Assembly: GCA_965243245.1 (NCBI GenBank)
Contig: OZ251536.1
Span: forward strand, 1,116,001-1,180,000
DNA length: 64,000 nucleotides
Direction: 5' to 3'
Source: JAYQKL01 sp965243245
GTDB taxonomy: Bacteria > Pseudomonadota > Alphaproteobacteria > RS24
Each line of letters opens with the position of its first letter. Positions within the stretch are counted from its first letter, which is position 1. This document shows positions 27,356 to 36,954 of the stretch, piece by piece. Both the position numbers and the translations under genes were made by a program. Below the pieces are notes generated by a model. The model was given only the letters and a program-made list of their open reading frames with translations. It made no database searches and was not told where the DNA came from.

Positions 27356-28515
27356 CCCTTACCATTCAAAAAAATGACCTCAAAACAAATCTGCTTGGGG
27401 TGGCGCGCCCTGAATTGAAAGCACAGCTCATCGCTGTTGGCGTTCCAGATCGCCAAGTCAACATGCGTGTCGCACAAATTTGGAGTTGGCTCTATGCCCA
27501 TGGCGCAACTCATTTTGCCGATATGACCACCCTATCAAAGGATTTACGCACCACTCTTGAAGAACATTTCTCAATTGAGCGTCTCACCATCAGCCAGCGA
27601 CAGGTTTCAGAAGATGGCACGCATAAATATTTATTCAAACTGCCAGATGGTCACACAATTGAAACTGTTTATATTCCTGAAATGGGACGCGGCACTTTAT
27701 GTGCTTCTGCGCAAGTTGGGTGTACCTTAAACTGTAGCTTCTGCCATACAGGAACGATGAAGCTGGTGCGTAATCTTGTACCAAGCGAAATTGTCGGCCA
27801 GCTCATCGCCGTGCGCGACGAGCTGAATGACTGGACGCAAACGCCGCAACAAAACAGCGATACCCGTAAAGTCACCAATATTGTGATGATGGGCATGGGT
27901 GAGCCGCTTTACAATGTCGATAATGTTGCGCTTGCGCTCAATATTATGTCAGATGGTGATGGACTCGCTTTAAGTCGGCGGCGCATCACCTTATCGACCT
28001 CTGGTGTAGTGCCGGAAATGGTCAAGATAGGCGATGAAACAGGCGTCATGTTGGCAATTTCACTCCATGCTGTGCGCGACGAGCTGCGCAATGAGCTGGT
28101 GCCTTTGAATAAAAAATATCCCATCGCAGAACTACTGGAAGCGTGCCGCAATTATCCTAATGTCTCGAATGCAAAGCGCATCACCTTTGAATATGTCATG
28201 CTCAAAGACGTCAATGATTCAGACCAAGATGCCCGCGCACTCGTGCGCTTGCTGGCGGGTATTCCGTCCAAGATTAACCTTATTCCGTTCAACCCGTGGC
28301 CAAACGCACCTTATGAATGCTCAAGCGCGGAACGTATTGAAGCTTTTTGCGATATTGTCAATCGCGCCGGCTATGCCAGTCCCGTGCGCACCCCGCGCGG
28401 TAGAGACATTATGGCAGCATGTGGTCAATTGAAATCTGCCAGCACAAAAATATCAGCAGGAGCGCAAAAACGCGCCGAGCTTGAAGCCCAACGCCTTAAT
28501 CGCCCTATGGTTTAA
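27352..28515 (+). CDS. rlmN: Dual-specificity 23S rRNA/tRNA adenine-C2 methyltransferase RlmN
   Basis: Radical SAM enzyme methylating A2503 of 23S rRNA and A37 of some tRNAs. The CxxxCxxC cluster motif is CTLNCSFC (about 125-132), after QVG. Other family hallmarks are GMGEPLYNVDNV, STSGVVP and the C-terminal RDIMAACGQLKS, where the Cys carries the transferred methyl. 387 aa is normal. It overlaps the IalB gene (ATGA), and IalB-rlmN-argG adjacency is seen in other Alphaproteobacteria. Confidence 0.97.
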   Translation: MTLTIQKNDLKTNLLGVARPELKAQLIAVGVPDRQVNMRVAQIWSWLYAHGATHFADMTTLSKDLRTTLEEHFSIERLTISQRQVSEDGTHKYLFKLPDGHTIETVYIPEMGRGTLCASAQVGCTLNCSFCHTGTMKLVRNLVPSEIVGQLIAVRDELNDWTQTPQQNSDTRKVTNIVMMGMGEPLYNVDNVALALNIMSDGDGLALSRRRITLSTSGVVPEMVKIGDETGVMLAISLHAVRDELRNELVPLNKKYPIAELLEACRNYPNVSNAKRITFEYVMLKDVNDSDQDARALVRLLAGIPSKINLIPFNPWPNAPYECSSAERIEAFCDIVNRAGYASPVRTPRGRDIMAACGQLKSASTKISAGAQKRAELEAQRLNRPMV

Positions 28516-28625
28516 AATAGAGCTTAAAATAAAGTGAAATATGTTGCCTATAGAGTCGTTTGCCAATCGCGTTAATCGCGCTATAAAGACGCCAAAACAG
28601 TGAACACTATAAAGAACGTGAGCAA

Positions 28626-29840
28626 ATGATGGATAAAAAAGACATCAATAAAGTCGTACTAGCTTATTCTGGCGGATTAGACACATCCGTTATCCTGAAA
28701 TGGCTACAAGCAGAATATGACTGCGAGGTCGTCGTCTTCACGGCCGATTTGGGGCAGGGCGAAGAGCTCGAGCCGGCGCGCCAAAAAGCTGAAAGGCTCG
28801 GCATTAAAGAGATTTTCATTGAAGATCTGCGCGAAGAATTCACCCGTGATTATGTGTTCCCCATGTTCCGCGCCAATGCGCTTTATGAAGGCGTTTATCT
28901 GCTTGGCACCTCTATTGCGCGCCCACTCATTGCTAAACGGCAAGTTGAAATTGCCGCCGCAACAGGCGCACAAGCCGTCTGCCATGGCGCAACGGGCAAG
29001 GGAAATGACCAAGTGCGGTTTGAACTTGGCTATTATGCCTGCAATCCGAATATTCATGTGATCGCGCCTTGGCGCGAATGGACCTTGAACTCTCGGGAAA
29101 AATTGCTCGCCTATGCCGAAAAAAATCAAATTCCAGTGCCAAAAGATAAGCACGGCGAGGCACCGTTTTCTGTTGATGCCAATTTGCTACACACCTCCAG
29201 CGAGGGCAAGGTGCTAGAAGATCCAGCCGTGCCATGTCCTGAATTTGTTTATCAGCGTACTATTTCAGCGCAAAATGCACCCGAAAAGCCAACCTTTATA
29301 GAAATTGGCTTTAAGGGCGGCGATGCCATTTCAATTGACGGCGTGCAGATGTCGGCGGCAACTCTATTGACCAAACTAAATGAGCTTGGCGGCGCAAACG
29401 GTATCGGGCGTCTTGATTTGGTAGAAAACCGTTTTGTCGGCATGAAATCGCGCGGCGTGTATGAAACACCCGGCGGCACTATACTCCTTAGCGCGCATCG
29501 TGGCATAGAAAGCATCACATTGGACCGGGGCGCAATGCACTTAAAAGACGAGCTCATGCCGCGCTATGCCGAGCTGATTTATAATGGCTTTTGGTTCTCG
29601 CCAGAACGCGAAATGCTACAAGCTGCTATCGACAATAGCCAAAAATATGTTACGGGCACCGTCACATTGAAACTTTATAAAGGGGGGGCAAGTGTGGTCG
29701 CACGTAAATCAGACTATTCGCTTTACTCGCACGCGCATGTGACCTTTGAAGAAGATGCGGTTTATGACCAACAAGACGCTGAGGGCTTTATTAAACTTAA
29801 TGCTCTGCGCCTAAAACTACTCGGTCGCCAGCGCGGTTAA
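28626..29840 (+). CDS. argG: Argininosuccinate synthase
   Basis: Joins citrulline and aspartate with ATP in arginine synthesis. The PP-loop AYSGGLDTS is at about residues 13-21. Further conserved stretches include CHGATGKGNDQVRFELGY, APWREW, and LLHTSSEGKVLEDP. The length, 404 aa, is normal. It follows rlmN after 110 bp with its own likely promoter and ends 3 bp from the convergent folD. Confidence 0.98.
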   Translation: MMDKKDINKVVLAYSGGLDTSVILKWLQAEYDCEVVVFTADLGQGEELEPARQKAERLGIKEIFIEDLREEFTRDYVFPMFRANALYEGVYLLGTSIARPLIAKRQVEIAAATGAQAVCHGATGKGNDQVRFELGYYACNPNIHVIAPWREWTLNSREKLLAYAEKNQIPVPKDKHGEAPFSVDANLLHTSSEGKVLEDPAVPCPEFVYQRTISAQNAPEKPTFIEIGFKGGDAISIDGVQMSAATLLTKLNELGGANGIGRLDLVENRFVGMKSRGVYETPGGTILLSAHRGIESITLDRGAMHLKDELMPRYAELIYNGFWFSPEREMLQAAIDNSQKYVTGTVTLKLYKGGASVVARKSDYSLYSHAHVTFEEDAVYDQQDAEGFIKLNALRLKLLGRQRG

Positions 29841-29843
29841 TTC

Positions 29844-30737
29844 TTAAACCTCAATTTCTGGCACACCCGCCAGACGGCAAGTCGCCGTCAATGTGTTGCG
29901 CAATAAACAAGCAATCGTCATAGGACCAACACCGCCCGGCACAGGCGTGAGCAGTGCCGCAACTTCTGCGACTTCCTGCATCGCAACATCACCGACTAAT
30001 TTAGTTTCACCTTCACCTTTTTCAGGCGCGTCCACACGGTTAATGCCAACATCTATCACACACGCACCCGGCTTCACCCAATCGCCCTTCACCAGTTCCG
30101 CAATACCCACAGCAGCAACCAAAATATCGGCTGTACGGCAAATATCCACAAGATCTTGCGTGCGCGAATGGGCAATGGTGACGGTACAATTTTCTTGTAG
30201 CAATAATTGCGCAACTGGCTTACCAACCAAATTCGAGCGTCCAATGATGACGGCATGCTTACCCGTTAAATCGCCTAATGCGTGTTTTGCCAAAATAACA
30301 CTGCCCAGCGGCGTGCAAGGGGTCAGGGCAGGTAAACCAGAAACCAGCCGTCCTGCATTAATCGGGTGTAGCCCGTCAACATCTTTATCGGGACTGATAG
30401 TGTCAATCACAGCTTGCTGGCTAATCTGAGCCGGCACAGGGAACTGCACTAAAATACCATGCACCGCCGAAGCATCATTCAGCGCACGCACTTTATCAAG
30501 CAGTACCTCTTGAGATGTGTCTTCGGGCAGATTAAATTCATACGAATTCATCGCCGCCGCCTTTGTCGCAACCCTCTTATGGCGTACATAAATCTGAGAA
30601 GCCGGGTCTTCACCAACCAACACCACAGCTAAACCGGGGGTGAGATTATAATCGCTTTGCAAGCGCGCCACCGCTTTGCCAATACGCAGGCGTAAATCTG
30701 CGGCAATCTCTTTGCCGTCAATATGCTGTGCTACCAA
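29844..30737 (-). CDS. folD: Methylenetetrahydrofolate dehydrogenase/cyclohydrolase FolD
   Basis: Bifunctional enzyme of one-carbon metabolism (5,10-methylene- to 10-formyl-tetrahydrofolate). Motifs: YVRHKRVATKAA with the catalytic Lys (YxxxK), DVDGLHPINAGRL, VIIGRSNLVGKP, and the C-terminal PVPGGVGPMTIACLL. The start codon is TTG at 30737, with AAGGA about 9 nt upstream; no ATG is available near the conserved N-terminus. An 11-bp tandem repeat lies directly upstream, between yggT and folD. Confidence 0.96.
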   Translation of the reverse strand: MVAQHIDGKEIAADLRLRIGKAVARLQSDYNLTPGLAVVLVGEDPASQIYVRHKRVATKAAAMNSYEFNLPEDTSQEVLLDKVRALNDASAVHGILVQFPVPAQISQQAVIDTISPDKDVDGLHPINAGRLVSGLPALTPCTPLGSVILAKHALGDLTGKHAVIIGRSNLVGKPVAQLLLQENCTVTIAHSRTQDLVDICRTADILVAAVGIAELVKGDWVKPGACVIDVGINRVDAPEKGEGETKLVGDVAMQEVAEVAALLTPVPGGVGPMTIACLLRNTLTATCRLAGVPEIEV

Positions 30738-30750
30738 AGTCAGAGTCCTT

Positions 30751-30796
30751 TCTCTATCGGGTCTCTATCGGGTCTCTATCGGGTCTCTATCGGGTC
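30751..30796. repeat. 11-bp tandem repeat in the yggT-folD spacer
   Basis: Four perfect copies of TCTCTATCGGG followed by TC, filling most of the 70-bp spacer upstream of folD on its strand. It begins about 14 bp from the folD start, adjoining the ribosome binding site, so copy number would change the distance from yggT but not the site itself. Confidence 0.95.
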
Positions 30797-30807
30797 AAAT
30801 ATTAGGC

Positions 30808-31086
30808 TTAAGCAAATATTTCCCACATTAAATTGCGTAAAAATGTAAGCCCAAAAATAATGATAATCGGCGATAAATCCAAGCCTCCAATTGGCGGCAG
30901 CACCCGTCTTACCTGCTTGTAGACAGGCTCTGTAAGCTGATTAATCAGATGCGACAGCGTATAAACAAAACGATTGCGAATATTAATAACATTAAAAGCT
31001 ATCAGCCAAGACATAATAACACTAGCAATAATCACCCAAATATAAAGTGTGACGATTTGCGATATCAGTATTAATAAAGATTGCAT
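30808..31086 (-). CDS. YggT family membrane protein
   Basis: A small inner-membrane protein (92 aa) with two hydrophobic helices and the YggT signature: a polar SWLIAFNVINIRNRFVYTL segment, then PVYKQVRRVLPPIGGLDLSPIIIIF. Its function is not well defined; relatives are linked to cell division, osmotic stress or thylakoid biogenesis. I prefer the ATG at 31086 because GGAGG lies 6 nt before it; the ATG at 31098 has no such site. Co-directional with folD. Confidence 0.92.
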   Translation of the reverse strand: MQSLLILISQIVTLYIWVIIASVIMSWLIAFNVINIRNRFVYTLSHLINQLTEPVYKQVRRVLPPIGGLDLSPIIIIFGLTFLRNLMWEIFA

Positions 31087-31182
31087 TTTTGCCTCCATTG
31101 GGTCATTAAGATTTATTCTGTTCTTTCAAAGCTTGCAAGGCAAGATGTTGCTTGTACATCACAGCTTTTTGTGACAGATTAC

Positions 31183-31226
31183 ATTTATTAAAATTATATC
31201 TTTCATATTTATTGAAATTATGTCTT
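31183..31226. repeat. Near-identical 20-bp direct repeat upstream of an outer-membrane gene
   Basis: Two copies of a 20-bp AT-rich sequence (31183-31202 and 31207-31226) match at 18 of 20 positions with a 24-bp period. They lie about 130-170 bp before the start at 31355 and 97-140 bp upstream of yggT. They may be activator sites or simply another tandem duplication. Confidence 0.5.
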
Positions 31227-31354
31227 AATTTCTGCATATTATTGCGTTATAAGAAAAATGAATTTTATTAAAAAGATAATTCTGGTCTGGAAAATGGTTT
31301 GCAGGTCAGTTTTGCAACACAAAAGTATTGATTTTTGATTTTTAAGGACACAAC

Positions 31355-32455
31355 ATGTTAAAGAAAAAGAAAATAAATCTTTTTTCAACTTTGATGCTCA
31401 GCTCTCTGCTTCTGCCTTTACAGGCTTTCGCTGGCGAGTCTGGTCGTGATGATGGCGGATACAGCCGCGAAAGTGCTGCTGAATATACCAAGAAGTATGA
31501 AAGAGAAAAACAACGTAGAAAACGTAGTTATGAACAACGGAGCCAAAATGGTGATTACCAAGAGGAAACTCAGTTTTCATTAGAGGTGACACAGACACTC
31601 TGGGAAGAAAGCAAAATTGATGAGGATGACGCCACAGTCGCAGAAATCTTAGCAGTTGCTAACAGTAATGGTGACACATACCCAGAACTGCGTCTTATTC
31701 CAGAAGAAATGACGTCCACGACGGCCACGTTCAGCGCGACGGCTCAATTGTCTAGCAAAGTGAACATGGAACTTCAGATTCCCTTTCATGACAAAGAACA
31801 GCAGGTCAACACCTATAATGCGGACGGCGACCCGATTGCTAATTTTGACACAACATCTAACGGTTTCGGCGACATCTCTCTTGCGCTTATAGCAAAACTT
31901 GAAGACCCAACCGCCGGTGAGTGGATTGCCAAAGCTAAATTCACTCTCCCAACAGGGAGCCTTAAGGAAAACGGACGCTTCCGTAACCCAGACGATGAGT
32001 GGGTGGTCTGGCGTCAACCTTATAATATGCAAATGGGCTCTGGAACAGTTGACTTCAACCCAAGCTTGGAAGGCGAGTTTAATGTAGGCGAATGGCAGTT
32101 TTTGACCAGCGTTTCTGCACTGAAAAGAATTGGCCGAAATACAGAAGGTTACAAATTGGGTGACGAAGCAAGTATTTCAGTCGGTGTTGCAAGACGGTTT
32201 GGCATATTCAAAGCGGGTCTGGCACTCGATTTGCATACGAGCGGGCGCATCGATGGCAGAGATACTCAGATTGTAGCACCAATACAATCTGCCCAGACCA
32301 GCTTTTACGGTGGACAGCATGCTATAGTGACAGCCAATTTCTCACTGCTGGAAGATATTTCAGCTTTCATCAGCGTGCCTGTTTATGAAGACTTAAACGG
32401 ACCGCAACTAAGCATGGATAGCAAAGTCGGTATCAAAGCACGCCACGACTTCTAA
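31355..32455 (+). CDS. Outer-membrane beta-barrel protein, MetA-pathway-like
   Basis: A 366-aa exported protein: signal peptide ending at LPLQAFA, then a charged, probably unfolded region (about 25-70, rich in Arg, Lys and Tyr), then alternating amphipathic strands to the end. It finishes with a C-terminal Phe (ARHDF), the classical BAM recognition signature. The strand pattern, with NGFGDISLALIAKL, AKAKFTLPTGS and ISVGVARRFG, resembles the 'putative MetA-pathway of phenol degradation' transporter-like barrel family. Ligand unknown. Good AAGGA ribosome binding site. It ends overlapping the hemY-like gene on the opposite strand. Confidence 0.78.
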   Translation: MLKKKKINLFSTLMLSSLLLPLQAFAGESGRDDGGYSRESAAEYTKKYEREKQRRKRSYEQRSQNGDYQEETQFSLEVTQTLWEESKIDEDDATVAEILAVANSNGDTYPELRLIPEEMTSTTATFSATAQLSSKVNMELQIPFHDKEQQVNTYNADGDPIANFDTTSNGFGDISLALIAKLEDPTAGEWIAKAKFTLPTGSLKENGRFRNPDDEWVVWRQPYNMQMGSGTVDFNPSLEGEFNVGEWQFLTSVSALKRIGRNTEGYKLGDEASISVGVARRFGIFKAGLALDLHTSGRIDGRDTQIVAPIQSAQTSFYGGQHAIVTANFSLLEDISAFISVPVYEDLNGPQLSMDSKVGIKARHDF

Positions 32456-33831
32456 TAATCCTGAACGGTCATCGCCGTTGCTGTATTATTAGAACCCATT
32501 ACGGGCGCGATTTTTCGCCATTCATAGGCGTCAAACGCGCCCGTTTTCATACACACTGCCCGCCAGCTCCCGCGCTCACCTGTAGGGCTGAACCAGCCCG
32601 CCTCTAAGGGCGCAGACAAAGCTTTATCCCGCCAATCTCTGGCGCGGGCTTCATCACCGTTTTCGCCGCTTTCCAATTCTGCCATCAGCCTATAAAACCG
32701 CCGCTCCCGCAGAGCCGGCGCAAGCTGTTGCGCTAATTCGTTTTCCAAAGTAACGCGTGCTAAATTCCATCTTTTGGCTTTGATTGCCGCACCCGCCAAG
32801 GCGTAAAGGCTTTCATGATGGCGCGGCTTAGGCCCTATCAGCTTTTGAACGGCTTTGAGTTTTTGAACGGCGGACCTGCCCGGATATAATGCCTGATAAG
32901 CCTCCACTAATTCAGGGTGCGGGCATCTTTTCCACGCCTTTTCAATTTGATGGGCTAATTTCCTTTTCTCAACAACACCCCCCCCAGCTAAATAAGTCGC
33001 CGCAAGTTTATAGCTAGGTACAAAATCAGGAGCTAATTTGAACGTCTGCAATATATTACTCATAGCGGTCTTGCGATCTTCTACTCTTTCATTTTTGCCC
33101 AATGTTTCAGCCTCAGCCATTAACAATACAGCCATGCGTCTATTTTGTTCAGGTTTTTCGGCAAACCCATAGCGGCCCATCTGCCCGAGCCAATGGCGCG
33201 CCTTCGTCCATTCACCATTTTGTGCCTCTAAATTAAACAGTGCTTCCATCGCCCAATCTGTCTTTTGCTCGATCTCCAAAGCACGCTCTGCATGCGTGCG
33301 AATATCCTGCATATTCCCTTTTTTAACAGCCAAACCTAACAAACCCCGCAACCCCATAATATTGGTTTGGTGCGCATCAGCAAAAAGCGTCTGCTCCACC
33401 ATGCGGCGATAATATGTCTCTTCTTCTTCAAGATTGCCGCCGCGGCGTGCCATTTGCGCACCCAACATAAGAGATAAACCTGCCTTGGGCATCGCGCGGC
33501 GCGCTTTTAAGGCGGCACGCTGCGCCTCCCCCTCACGACCACCAGATAAAGCCATTAAATAAGCTGCAACCGCTTGAGTTGCTTCTTGTTGTTGGCGGCT
33601 TTGTTGTTTTTGCTTGTAACGCTCAGGCCATCGCGCCACCCAACGCAAGAGCAAAATCAACCCAATACAAAAAAACAGAACAAGCGCAAACAAAATGAAA
33701 AACAAAATAATCGGAACTTGCATCTCATAGCCTTGCCACAAGAAAGTTACCGTCCCCGGATGTTGACTTAACCAAATCGCGCCCAGCCCCAATAGGGTCA
33801 TGCCGCCAAGCCTGAACAATAGCCGCCTCAT
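32452..33831 (-). CDS. hemY: HemY-like TPR membrane protein
   Basis: A 459-aa protein with two N-terminal transmembrane helices (about 8-25 and 39-63) and a long helical TPR-like domain, the layout of the proteobacterial HemY_N family found next to haem genes. This is not protoporphyrinogen oxidase, despite the shared name. It may organise the haem synthesis enzymes at the membrane; the exact role is unsettled. It overlaps the mitofilin-like gene by 4 bp and is last in the hemC-hemD cluster. The stop codon overlaps that of the barrel gene on the other strand. Confidence 0.85.
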   Translation of the reverse strand: MRRLLFRLGGMTLLGLGAIWLSQHPGTVTFLWQGYEMQVPIILFFILFALVLFFCIGLILLLRWVARWPERYKQKQQSRQQQEATQAVAAYLMALSGGREGEAQRAALKARRAMPKAGLSLMLGAQMARRGGNLEEEETYYRRMVEQTLFADAHQTNIMGLRGLLGLAVKKGNMQDIRTHAERALEIEQKTDWAMEALFNLEAQNGEWTKARHWLGQMGRYGFAEKPEQNRRMAVLLMAEAETLGKNERVEDRKTAMSNILQTFKLAPDFVPSYKLAATYLAGGGVVEKRKLAHQIEKAWKRCPHPELVEAYQALYPGRSAVQKLKAVQKLIGPKPRHHESLYALAGAAIKAKRWNLARVTLENELAQQLAPALRERRFYRLMAELESGENGDEARARDWRDKALSAPLEAGWFSPTGERGSWRAVCMKTGAFDAYEWRKIAPVMGSNNTATAMTVQDY

Positions 33832-34949
33832 TGTGTGCCTTGCGTTAAACCAATTTGATTAATATTATTAGATAATTCAGTAAGCAATCGCTCTGCTACA
33901 AGGCGTGCCTTTACGACCGCCGTCCAGTCGGTAAGCTCTTTTTGAATTATTGTCGGTAATTGATGAACCAATGGCTCTATTTGTTCAAAAAGCGCAAGGT
34001 CATAAGTGCCACTCTCCATTTTGCGCATTAGCTGGTCAATCCGTAACAAAATAGAATGAGGGTCATCCCCTTCAACGCCGCTCACCCGACGTATGCGTAA
34101 CATACTATAGAGATTAACCTTTATCATAGACCAGATACCATCAGCCTGTTCACGCTTCACATTCACCAGCAATGCTGGAAGGCGGCGTTGATAGATTGCG
34201 ATAATCTCAGAGGTTCGCGCCAAGCCAGTTTGCGCATAGGGGGCAAGGTCAGATGACAAAACCTCAGCCCATTCGGGGAAATGTTGCTTAATGGCATCAA
34301 GTTCGATGCCATAGGGTTGCCCCGATAAGAGGGCGCGGTTTAAATGAGCCAGTAGCGTTGGGCGCAAGAGTGAGGCTTGTGATGGTTGCAATTGATCTGC
34401 AATAATGACGCGCTCATTCAATGAGGCTAGTTGCGTATCCATTGCCTTTTGGCGAATCAGTAGATTCTCCAATGTCTGAGTTGCCGTATCAAGACGCAGA
34501 ATCTCGACCTCATTCAAACCAGCCGGCCCTATCTGTTGCTCGATATTATCTATGCGTGCTTTTGTATCTACTATCAAAGACAAGGCTGCCGAGACGCGTT
34601 CTTCTTGTGCTTCAAGATTAATGATTCTGGTTTCTAATATTTTTATCTCGGCTTGGATTGGCTCTTTATTTGGCTCGGACACGCCATAAATAGAGAGCGC
34701 AGAAAAAACCACCCCCCCTGCCACAGCCCCTGCCATGATGCCGCCAACGCCGCCCGCCGCCAGACCAATTGAGATAGTTTTCGCTTTGCCTGTTGGCGTC
34801 ATATCAATAATGGGCGCAGAGGAAGATTTCTCTTTAGATGAGGCAAAGGCACGTTTGCTCGCCTGTTTTTCTTCCTGTTTTTTTCCATTCTGGTTTTTTT
34901 CAGGAGTCAGAATATCAGGTTTGTTTGGTTTGTTTCTCTTTTGCGCCAT
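33828..34949 (-). CDS. Mitofilin/HemX-like inner-membrane protein
   Basis: A 373-aa protein: a charged, lysine-rich cytoplasmic N-terminus (about 55 residues), one glycine/alanine-rich transmembrane helix (about 60-85), then coiled-coil and helical periplasmic domain. This is the layout of alphaproteobacterial mitofilin homologues (COG4223), related to the mitochondrial cristae-shaping Mic60 and typically encoded between hemD and hemY. The start is set at an internal ATG (MAQKRNKPNK); the frame opens seven codons earlier at 34970. Likely role: membrane architecture or scaffolding of haem enzymes. Confidence 0.82.
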   Translation of the reverse strand: MAQKRNKPNKPDILTPEKNQNGKKQEEKQASKRAFASSKEKSSSAPIIDMTPTGKAKTISIGLAAGGVGGIMAGAVAGGVVFSALSIYGVSEPNKEPIQAEIKILETRIINLEAQEERVSAALSLIVDTKARIDNIEQQIGPAGLNEVEILRLDTATQTLENLLIRQKAMDTQLASLNERVIIADQLQPSQASLLRPTLLAHLNRALLSGQPYGIELDAIKQHFPEWAEVLSSDLAPYAQTGLARTSEIIAIYQRRLPALLVNVKREQADGIWSMIKVNLYSMLRIRRVSGVEGDDPHSILLRIDQLMRKMESGTYDLALFEQIEPLVHQLPTIIQKELTDWTAVVKARLVAERLLTELSNNINQIGLTQGTQ

Positions 34950-35049
34950 ATTATCAGTCCGCATCAACAAGTTTATTTTGAAATAATACTCTAATTTTCT
35001 TTAAAACTGGAATTTGTTTTATCCTTTTTAAGTTGTTCATAAAGGGCGA

Positions 35050-35784
35050 CTAATCTCTATTGGGCAGAATTTCAAAAAGAGATTCTTCCGTTGGCTTGGG
35101 TGCAACAAAACATTGCTTAAAACATTGCTTAAAACCATGTGAAACCAGAATATCAGCAATATTTTTTGATAAACAAAAATAAGCTACCCGTTGCATTTCT
35201 AACAGGACAGCCTCTTGGTGCATCAGAGCGCAAAAAATTTCAGCACTTCGCTTTGAATAAAGCATGACGGCATCAATTTTTTGTTGTCGAATGGCAGCAC
35301 TGATATTGGCTTGAATATGAGTACACGCTTCAGCCCGATAAAGCGTCACGGTGACAGCTTCCAAGCCCTGATTGATTAAGCTTCCAGATAAATCGCCCGC
35401 CTTGTCGTGCCCAGATAAATGTAACACCCGCCCCGGCGGTGAATGGGCTGCAATTAAAGCAGCCAGAGAATTAACGCCACCATTGGCACAAATAGCCTCA
35501 TAACCTGCCAGCATACAGCTTTTTAGGGTTGCGCTACCAACAGCAAAGGCTTTTCTTACAGGAAGCTTAGCCGCTTGTGCCGCCCGCACACCATTCGCGC
35601 TGGTGAACGCATAAACATCATTTTTTAAAATATCGAGATCAGAAGCAACAGGCAGATTATGTATTTCAATCAAGGGGAGATGTAAAACATCAAAGCCACG
35701 CTTTTGCAGATGATGTGACAAAGATTCTGCATCAAATTGCGGGCGTGTGATTAAAATCGTTTTAATATCACGCATCGCCTTCAA
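35050..35784 (-). CDS. hemD: Uroporphyrinogen-III synthase
   Basis: Cyclises hydroxymethylbilane to uroporphyrinogen III. Sequence conservation in this family is low. Support comes from the N-terminal ILITRPQFDAESL (TRP...A pattern), FTSANGVRAA near residue 67, VGSATLKSCMLAGYEA, and YSKRSAEIF near residue 178, together with position directly after hemC (4-bp overlap). The frame begins with TTG inside the hemC stop; an ATG three codons later (35775) is the alternative. The C-terminus carries a duplicated KQCF from a 12-bp tandem repeat. Confidence 0.9.
   Translation of the reverse strand: MKAMRDIKTILITRPQFDAESLSHHLQKRGFDVLHLPLIEIHNLPVASDLDILKNDVYAFTSANGVRAAQAAKLPVRKAFAVGSATLKSCMLAGYEAICANGGVNSLAALIAAHSPPGRVLHLSGHDKAGDLSGSLINQGLEAVTVTLYRAEACTHIQANISAAIRQQKIDAVMLYSKRSAEIFCALMHQEAVLLEMQRVAYFCLSKNIADILVSHGFKQCFKQCFVAPKPTEESLFEILPNRD
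35107..35130. repeat. 12-bp tandem duplication in the hemD 3' part
   Basis: Two perfect copies of AAAACATTGCTT, in frame, encode KQCFKQCF about 20 residues before the HemD C-terminus. Confidence 0.9.
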
Positions 35785-36791
35785 GAGCCCTCAGGATGTG
35801 GCAGAAGGTGCGGCTTTTCCTTGATTGCAACTTTTGCCGCATGTTTGCCCAAGGCGCGTGCCTCACTGATCGGCGCGGTTCCGTAAAATTCATGAAACTC
35901 TGAACCATCGGGCGCAAGCAAGCGGGCTTTTAAAAAAATTTCTTGCTCTTTTATTTGGGCTAAAGCGGCAATTGGCGTTCGGCATGAACCTTCAAGCGTT
36001 TCAAGATAGCTTCGCTCGGCAGTGATTGCCGCGCGTGTCTTAATACATTCAAGGACGCCAAGAAACGCCAGCGTTTTTTTATCATCTTCTCGGCATTGAA
36101 TACCCAACGCGCCTTGCCCAGCAGCGGGTAGCATAATATCTGCTGGGAGGGGAATATAGCTAATTTTTTCGCCAGATTCTTTTTCAATTTCATGGTCAAA
36201 GTTTTTTGCCGCATAACGAAGACGGTTCAAGCCCGCCGCCGCCAACAACGTTGCCCTTGGATGTCTAGGCTTATTTGCCGATAGTTTTTTTATCCGCGTG
36301 GCAATGTTACCGCGCAAAGATATGGTTTCCAAATCTGCTCTTTGTAACTTTAGCTGAGCCATTCGGCGCAATGAGCTCGTGCCAATCAAAGTCGCTTGGG
36401 GAAGATAGTTTAAAACTTGCGCCGCCTTCACATCCGGCGGCTCTAAAGACAAAGATGCCAAAACCATAATATCATGCGGGTTTTCGCGTTGCGGTACACA
36501 GCCAAGCGTTAAACCTATAGGCATTTTAGTCGGCAGGTCTTTTAGCGAATGAACGGCAAAATCTAATTCACCGTTCAGTAAAGCCTGTTCAAGCTCAAAT
36601 GTAAAAAGTCCCTTGCCGCCAATTTCACTCAAACGGCGTTCAACAATCTCATCACCTTTCGTTGACATGCCAATAATCTCAACGCGGCGCGGGGGCATCC
36701 CGTGAAACGCACATAATTCATCAACAAATTGAGCCGTTTGTGCCATCGCCAATGGGGAGCGTCTCGTTCCGATTTTAAGTTTATCCATCAT
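35781..36791 (-). CDS. hemC: Hydroxymethylbilane synthase (porphobilinogen deaminase)
   Basis: Polymerises four porphobilinogens into hydroxymethylbilane. The dipyrromethane cofactor Cys is in LEGSCRTPIAALA (about 245-257). Further family motifs are GTRRSPLAMAQ at the N-terminus, DFAVHSLKDLP with the catalytic Asp (about 79-89), GTSSLRR and AAGQGALGIQ. 336 aa is a little long, with about 20 extra residues at the C-terminus. First gene of the hemC-hemD-mitofilin-hemY cluster and divergent from tsaD, as in many Alphaproteobacteria. Confidence 0.97.
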   Translation of the reverse strand: MMDKLKIGTRRSPLAMAQTAQFVDELCAFHGMPPRRVEIIGMSTKGDEIVERRLSEIGGKGLFTFELEQALLNGELDFAVHSLKDLPTKMPIGLTLGCVPQRENPHDIMVLASLSLEPPDVKAAQVLNYLPQATLIGTSSLRRMAQLKLQRADLETISLRGNIATRIKKLSANKPRHPRATLLAAAGLNRLRYAAKNFDHEIEKESGEKISYIPLPADIMLPAAGQGALGIQCREDDKKTLAFLGVLECIKTRAAITAERSYLETLEGSCRTPIAALAQIKEQEIFLKARLLAPDGSEFHEFYGTAPISEARALGKHAAKVAIKEKPHLLPHPEGS

Positions 36792-36815
36792 TAACTTTTC
36801 CTATACGCCTTATAG

Positions 36816-36845
36816 CTCTACCCATATTGGCTCTACCCATATTGG
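36816..36845. repeat. 15-bp tandem duplication between hemC and tsaD
   Basis: Two perfect copies of CTCTACCCATATTGG, 25 bp upstream of hemC in the 163-bp divergent region that must hold the promoters of hemC and tsaD. Confidence 0.9.
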
Positions 36846-36954
36846 CACAAGGTGTTTATTGGGCTACATAATTATCTTATGGTTTTTGGTTTATCGGTCA
36901 ATGCGGTAAATAATCAAGTGGAAATTACAAAACCAATGAGGTCAAGAGGTTAAA

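Noticed and set aside
32452..33831. Protoporphyrinogen oxidase because of the name HemY
   Set aside because: The protein has two membrane helices and TPR-like repeats and no FAD-binding motif; it is the unrelated proteobacterial HemY.
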